From NCBI GenBank assembly GCA_963995525.1, contig OZ023211.1:53440914-53504913 (forward strand): a DNA stretch of 64,000 bases, in the 5' to 3' direction. The notes below the pieces were generated by a model. The model made no database searches, was not told the origin of the DNA, and saw only the letters and a list, made by a program, of their open reading frames with translations. This stretch comes from Escarpia spicata (lineage: Eukaryota; Annelida; Polychaeta; Sabellida; Siboglinidae). A program made the position numbers and the translations under genes. Shown in pieces: positions 59,101 to 64,000 of this stretch; within the stretch, counting starts at the first letter, position 1, and each line of letters begins with the position of its first letter.

Positions 59101-61884
59101 GATTGATTTAACAGATGTCATGCCGCACTAGTAATGTATTTGTAATGCACATATATTACATTATTGGTGAGACAAAGCTTGACGGGGGTCACATGCATAA
59201 TTCTGATTGTGATGTAGGCAAATAGCGATGTACTGGACCCATCAGTTTTCAAATATTTCATTCTATGATGTCACAGGTGTTCAGGTACATTCATCTAGGA
59301 AGGGGCCAAAAGATGTGACTGATTGCGTACAAATGAGGGTCCAACATGCGGCTTACATCGTAGGACTGGTCAACTCTGCTTCAGAGCAATTTATAGGTGT
59401 TGACGACATTGATCAAATTTATCCACCTTAATGCAACTGCCACTATGCAGACGACACTCATCACCGACCACAGCACAATCGAGTGTGAGCTCCACCAGCC
59501 CCAACCATCACGCCTGATACACAAAGTCGTGTATCGGAGGTATACCGCTATTAACAACAGTTTGTTCGCAGCTGACCTGGCCACCTGCGATATACATGCG
59601 CCTGAGTTGAATCCGACAACCTTTCTCGCACTCTCTTGTCTCGTGAACTATCACGGTAAGGCCGATGACTCTGTGGCATACCAGTGAGCTCGCTGAAGAG
59701 AAATGCACTCAACACCATGTTTAATAGCAACGATCTGGTCTAACAGTCCATCGTCAAATCTTCACGGATCTGCGCAACACTTTCCTGAAGGCACTCAGAA
59801 AGGCACGGTCGCAGTACTACCAGTCTGAGATCATAGAAGCTGGCGATAACATGCGACGGGTTTATAAGATAGCAAACACATTGCTTGGAGCAGACGGTAA
59901 CCGGCCTACCTGATGGATCGAACGCAACTGACTTTGCTCCTGCAATTATTTTCTAGAGATGCTTCTCCGAGAAAATTGATGCACTCCTCTGTGACCTGCC
60001 TCGACATTAACACTGGCCCACTGGCCAGGTGCCTTTTTGAGGCTGTCGGGTTACTAGTTTTCATATTTTACTGGCTCGCCGGGCCACTGGTTTCAATCCG
60101 ATTGACCATCATGTTTCCGGTAACCCTACCTAGAAAAATAGGACAACCCTAAAGCCAAATCTTTTTATTTGATATTTAAATCAATCTTTGGTTTGTTACA
60201 TTTTTGTTATGACTAATTAAAAAACGGCAAACTCAGTCATGCGTATGCGATGACATGTATGAACTGCCAAACTCATATGTATCCACCTGCGTGATTGGCA
60301 AATGGCGAGGGTCATTGACTATTCATCCAATAAGCGGTCTTGTTACACATTGGCAACGGATGGCAGGCAATCTCAACAGTCTGCATGATAAAACTCTAGT
60401 GCATATAGTATTCCATAACGGAAAGGCAATGACGTGTTTCATCGCGTGTGGGACAACGGAAGAGGCTAGGGACACATTGATTATGCATGCTAAGACCGAT
60501 GATAGTGCGTCAACGTGCTACTTCAGCAGTGATGATGGCAGTGGATCAAGTTCACATGGTTTGGTAGTGGATGATAACACTATCCTCTTCACATCTGTCG
60601 GTGACGCAGCCTCAAAACAGGCCAGTGGAAATATGACATCTGTCAATAGTTCAGCAACTGGCTGCAGGTCTTGACATTAAGGTTTTGTATCCACTGCCAG
60701 GGGGGCCAGTAGATTTGAAAAGTTACTGGTCCGGATTATAAAAAAAAAAAATTTGAAACCAAGGTGTCTGTTGGTCACTTCACAGAAGAAGTCCACAAAG
60801 TCTAGGGTTCGCTTGGAGCGATGTCATGCTGACTTGTCCAAAGTTCTTATTTGTGCACGTTGTTTACAATATTAAGATAGCGACTATAAGAAGTGATGAC
60901 GTAAAATTAAATTAAGATTTTTAATCGTGGTATCACTCTGCAGTCTGCTATTAATGCAATCTGCATCTGTCTGTCATGTAGAGTTATTGTAGACGCACTA
61001 ACTCTTAATTAAAAACTATTCAACATTAAAATGTTTATTAACCTAACTTGTAATACCACATTGTTTGAGAGTGAGAGCTGGCAACATCTCACAAAAATTA
61101 AGTCATAATTTAGCATCAGTTGGCTATATTTTTTTGTTAACAACCGTGAGTGTAATTGCAGAACTGCACGTGTTGGATGTTGCAGAATCTAACGACTACT
61201 GATATATGTCTGGTTATTTCAGGCTGAAATGCTCTGCCAGACAACGTCATTTAAATGGGACGCTGATACGAAAACTATCAAGAAACAACAGTGAGTGATT
61301 GCTCTCCTATGAGCCATGTAAATGTTGCTTCTGAGAGCAGCTGGTCCTCTTTCCTTTCCTTATTACTTACCTTTTACTTTTCTATCTCCTCCTATAGTAG
61401 CAATTCTAGTGGGGTGCAGTGTTTAGAGTGCTGGACTGTAAGTCAGAGGAACTAGGCTTTGAACTCTGGTGCTGCCAGGCGGTGGTTCTGATTCCGCCTG
61501 TGTCTTTCGGAAAAGAAGCTATAAATCGTTGGTTCCTTCTGTCTGGTGTCTGAGCCAGGAGAAGTAAAAGATCCCATGCAGGGAAATGGAAAAAACCTGT
61601 CGTGGACTCACTGAGCTGGGATCTCATTCTCTAAACACCCAATGCCAGAATAATCAACTTGATGATTGTGTTGTATTTAATGGAAGATTATCAAAGTTTA
61701 CGTCAACATTTTATAGATTTAGTTTGTATCTCGTAAGCCTATCTTTAATATAATTTGATTAGTTTTAATTGATTATTTGGGAAACGTACTTTGACCCGAA
61801 CCATGTTTATTTGGTTGCAGTTCAAGTCGACCTCCAGGGGCCAGAGATATGGAGGAAGTACTTCGTAGGATTCGCCACAATTGA
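56134..61884 (+). CDS. Unrecognised coiled-coil, Ser/Lys-rich nuclear-type protein (3' five exons)
   Basis: Exons 56134-56226, 57188-58404, 58866-58997, 61223-61290 and 61821-61884 join in consistent phases (1, 0, 0, 2) and end at TGA 61882-61884, giving about 524 aa without the N-terminus. The first exon is a short heptad-like coiled coil (YQCLRREVRALRAESHSLSE). The 1,217-bp exon encodes a low-complexity region rich in Ser, Glu, Lys and Asp, with basic runs (KKRLGRTIR, PRKRKLSPNRK, KVAKRRK) that look like nuclear localisation signals and an ordered-looking block KVCEEIAKTLEDDE ... FEKWCPVFKLPM. The C-terminus (AIKLWDAGYIWQLSGMLRQM, then AEMLCQTTSFKWDAD, ending MEEVLRRIRHN) looks folded. I do not recognise the family. 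The upstream exons are uncertain. Introns hold a LINE relic and a SINE. Confidence 0.7.
59240..60010 (+). mobile_element. Non-LTR retrotransposon fragment (endonuclease-RT linker)
   Basis: The translation gives LITDHSTIECELHQPQPSR, then VYRRYTAINNSLFAADLATC and DIHAPELNPTTF. Out of frame, remnants follow: SAQHFPEGT, HRSW and SNAT. ITDHSTIECEL is the end of the endonuclease domain (the SDHx motif), and the rest is the linker to RT. The RT itself is absent. It lies in the intron after the exon at 58866-58997. Confidence 0.6.
60255..60674 (+). CDS. Hypothetical 139-codon open frame
   Basis: MYELPNSYVSTCVIGKWRGS to ATGCRS, the longest single open frame in this intron. It has no recognised domain. 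The C-terminal half is Ser/Asp-rich. No splice sites or start context support it, and it lies between a LINE relic and a coding exon of the neighbouring gene, so it may be chance or a repeat fragment. Confidence 0.2.
   Translation: MYELPNSYVSTCVIGKWRGSLTIHPISGLVTHWQRMAGNLNSLHDKTLVHIVFHNGKAMTCFIACGTTEEARDTLIMHAKTDDSASTCYFSSDDGSGSSSHGLVVDDNTILFTSVGDAASKQASGNMTSVNSSATGCRS
61405..61660 (+). mobile_element. tRNA-derived SINE D
   Basis: The head TGGGGTGCAGTGTTTAGAG and GCTGGACTGTAAGTC resembles the A-box and anticodon arm of a tRNA. GGCTTTGAACTCTGG fits a weak B-box near 61455-61468. The body (GAAGTAAAAGATCCCATGCA) has no match to SINE C. It sits in the last intron of the coiled-coil gene, sense strand. 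The 3' boundary is approximate. Confidence 0.55.
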
Positions 61885-61989
61885 AGATGGGAGGGCGACA
61901 TATTCTTACAGGGTCTTCTTACAGGTCCTCCTCTGGCCTCTAGGCTGTGATGTCTCTAACGCCAGCTCTGATGTTTGTCGTCAAACTAT

Positions 61990-62760
61990 ATGGTGCACAT
62001 GCGTCTGACGAGTTGTTCCATGATAGGGGTGGGGCTGTATATTCAAGCTTAATTGGATGGTTTTTTCCATAATTTGTCTAATTTCTTCCCTCAAAGGACT
62101 GGACTGATGGAGCCTCTACCACAGACTGTGGAAGACTGTTCCATACGTCCGTGCATTGGTGTATATATGAATTTGTTTAATGTTTAACCGACATCGTCCT
62201 TTGAATATTTTTAGGTGATGCCCTCTTGTATATGATTCATTATCCTTCAAACTTATCAAGTTCGATGTCACTGCTGTATCATATTTCTCTGTTAAAATCT
62301 TATATGTTTCAATCATGTCTCCTCTGAGGTGACGATATGCCAGAGTTGGTAATTTTAGTCTGCAGACATTCATTATATTCAAGATCTTTAAAACCGGGAA
62401 TTAATTTGGTTGCTTTACGCTGAACATTTTCAACAGCTGTAATGTGTTTCATTAAGAATGGAGCCCATACTTGATTTGCATATTCAATATGTGGACGGAC
62501 GGGAGATTTAAAAAGGGTAGAAAACACTGTTCATCCATGTAATCAAAAGTGCAACGAATTATTCCCATCATTAAATTGGCTTTATTAATTTTTCCAACAT
62601 GTGCCTCGACGTTAAGTGATGAGTCAAAAGTGATGCCAATATCTTTCACCTTGTCCATACTTGCCAGCGTGCTATGATTACGTCCCAGTGTGTAGCTGTC
62701 ATTTCTTATAGTTGATGATCCTATTCTGATATGGCAGCATTTGTCTGGGTGGAACTTTTA
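61990..62760 (-). mobile_element. CR1/L2-like LINE C-terminal fragment
   Basis: On the minus strand from 62660: VKDIGITFDSSLNVEAHVGK, INKANLMMGIIRCTFDYMD, then VRPHIEYANQVWAPFLMKHI, ENVQRKATKLIPGFKDLEY, and LPTLAYRHLRGDMIETYKIL. The order matches the RT thumb and C-terminal region of CR1/L2-type LINEs. Three frame changes break it. It is distinct in sequence from the CR1-like copies at 13441 and 21905. Confidence 0.75.
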
Positions 62761-62877
62761 AGAAAGATATGCCCACATACAAATTCTGCAAGTTGCTGGG
62801 TCAGGATCAGATCCCTATATGTGTTCCGGTGTAGACTGTTGTGGAATCACAGAGATGTATAGTTTATGCAGGACTGC

Positions 62878-62906
62878 CTACCATTACGGATTTTCCGTAA
62901 TGGTAG
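62878..62906. repeat. Perfect 13-bp hairpin
   Basis: CTACCATTACGGA, loop TTT, TCCGTAATGGTAG. TTACGGAAA recurs twice just downstream (62910-62937), so it could be the edge of a small element. There is no poly-T or other terminator context. Confidence 0.85.
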
Positions 62907-62909
62907 CAT

Positions 62910-64000
62910 TACGGAAACTGCCGCCGTATTACGGAAATAAAATATCTAACTACAGAAAATGATACACATTAAAGAACTGCTAACTCTATAAATAATGCCA
63001 CTGCAGATGCCCTGCAAAAAATGTCTTGTTGCAATTTATCAATAAATGTTAACTACACAGGATTATGAAGTCGGGATTACAAAGTCCTACCTAGTCAGTA
63101 AGCTGACCTCGTCCAATGCTGTGCCTAAGTACAATGTTGCAACTTGGAAATGCCTAGTCATGCATGGACTCTTACAGCAAAAATTAATACAATGTCACTT
63201 ATTGGATGTTGCAGAACAAGCTGTTTTGCAAATTTACAGAGTAGCAACGTAATATGTTGAAACAAAGTATGTACAGATTAAGTGAATAACATCCTAAATG
63301 AAACAGTTTTACCAGGCACTGGGAATGAAATGTGTCAACTTCAGACAAAAGGCGTGATTGGCATCCAAGTGTACGGTGGGGTGGGGTGGGGTGGTAGGCA
63401 CTTTTGTGTTTGATTGTTGATTGCAGAAGGTCATTTATCTGCTCAACAATTTGAGGACGTGCTGTGTTGTGTCAATTCTGTTTATCCACAGCACTTGTTG
63501 CATCCAGAGTCGAGTCAAGTCCTGTTTATCTTTTCATCAATAACCCAGTGTACTGATGGAAATGAGAACAGGAAGAAATGTTGCATAGTGTCAAAGTTGA
63601 TGAATAAATATTGAAACCAATTGAAAATGGTTCATATTCATGGTTGTTGCATGCAACATATTATAATAAGACCAGAATATTTTGGTGCTATTAGCATAGG
63701 AAGATGGAAATTGCTAACATTAATATCAATAGGAGGCTGGCGACTATTGGCTGTGCTGTTTGGTCAATCTTGCTCTTGTGTGTGGTAGTAAATACATATA
63801 TTGTCAGGAGTGAGCCAATAGGGCTGGCTTTTGTTCATCCGGTGAATTCATCGCAGCAATCGGATCGCCTGTTGTCTTTCCTTTTTTCCAATTCAGTGTT
63901 CCTTACATGTAGTATAAAATTTTATTTTTAAAACATTTTTTTATTAAATTATACAACAAATTTTACAATGGAAATAGTGTATGCTAATATGATTTTATGA
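62910..64000. other. Non-genic DNA at window end
   Basis: Open frames at 63046-63252, 63414-63614 and 63704-63931 have no recognised domain or convincing splice context. A G-rich run lies at 63375-63398. Confidence 0.35.
63375..63398 (+). repeat. GGGGT repeat
   Basis: Three GGGG runs separated by single T and flanked by GG, a sequence that could form a G-quadruplex. Isolated. Confidence 0.7.

Noticed and set aside
61405..61475. A tRNA gene in the last intron
   Set aside because: Stems do not close and the B-box is poor, so a SINE head is more likely.
63414..63614. Frame reading GHLSAQQFEDVLCCVNSVYP, weakly like GOLGA7/CHIC-type sequence
   Set aside because: Only a short loose similarity, with no matching donor and no neighbouring exon found.

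Overview
The window is nuclear DNA from an animal, most likely a marine invertebrate; I cannot fix the phylum. The reasons are multi-exon genes with GT-AG introns of 0.4-5 kb, recognisable animal orthologues (APLF, TSNAX), and a dense, diverse load of decayed CR1-like and RTE-like LINEs, tRNA-derived SINEs, MITEs, a Ty3/gypsy element, a hAT relative and many mini- and microsatellites. There are no operons, rRNA genes or CRISPR arrays.

Layout. 1-4.3 kb: non-genic DNA with an RTE-like relic, CCAAT-rich degenerate repeats and an AC-rich microsatellite. 4.30-10.55 kb: a 6.2-kb foldback-like element. Its ends are about 460-bp inverted arms followed by long inverted arrays of a short satellite, and an RTE-like LINE and a MITE are nested inside. 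12.4-15.7 kb: a second MITE copy, then a 2.7-kb element with terminal inverted repeats that was split by a CR1-like LINE carrying a 19-bp flanking duplication. 17.1-18.2 kb: an antisense RTE-like relic.

18.56-30.86 kb (+): an 11-exon APLF orthologue (FHA domain, Ku-binding motif, acidic/basic linker, one PBZ zinc finger split by an intron, acidic tail). It is intact apart from a single-base frameshift just before the zinc finger. Its introns hold a CR1-like LINE, a 2.2-kb DNA element, a MITE and a 61-bp minisatellite. 33.93-40.26 kb (-): a complete 5-exon TSNAX/TRAX gene (320 aa, catalytic acidic residues present), tail to tail with APLF. Its introns hold a foldback MITE, a SINE and minisatellites.

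40.8-49.1 kb: a CT microsatellite, a hAT-like transposase pseudogene, a nearly complete Ty3/gypsy gag-pol (-) with one homopolymer frameshift and substituted protease and integrase residues, a LINE relic and a second SINE copy. 50.9-51.5 kb: a 646-bp palindromic MITE between TTAA sites. 52.99-55.21 kb: two adjacent minisatellites. One repeats a 5' splice-site consensus in each 52-bp unit; the other is about 36 copies of a 35-bp unit.

56.13-61.88 kb (+): the 3' five exons of a nuclear-looking coiled-coil and Ser/Lys-rich protein that I do not recognise, with a LINE relic and a SINE in its introns. 62-64 kb: a LINE relic and non-genic DNA.

APLF acts in non-homologous end joining and TRAX is half of the C3PO nuclease; each is an ordinary cellular gene. 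The most unusual structures are the foldback element and the splice-donor minisatellite. I found no convincing new multi-gene system.
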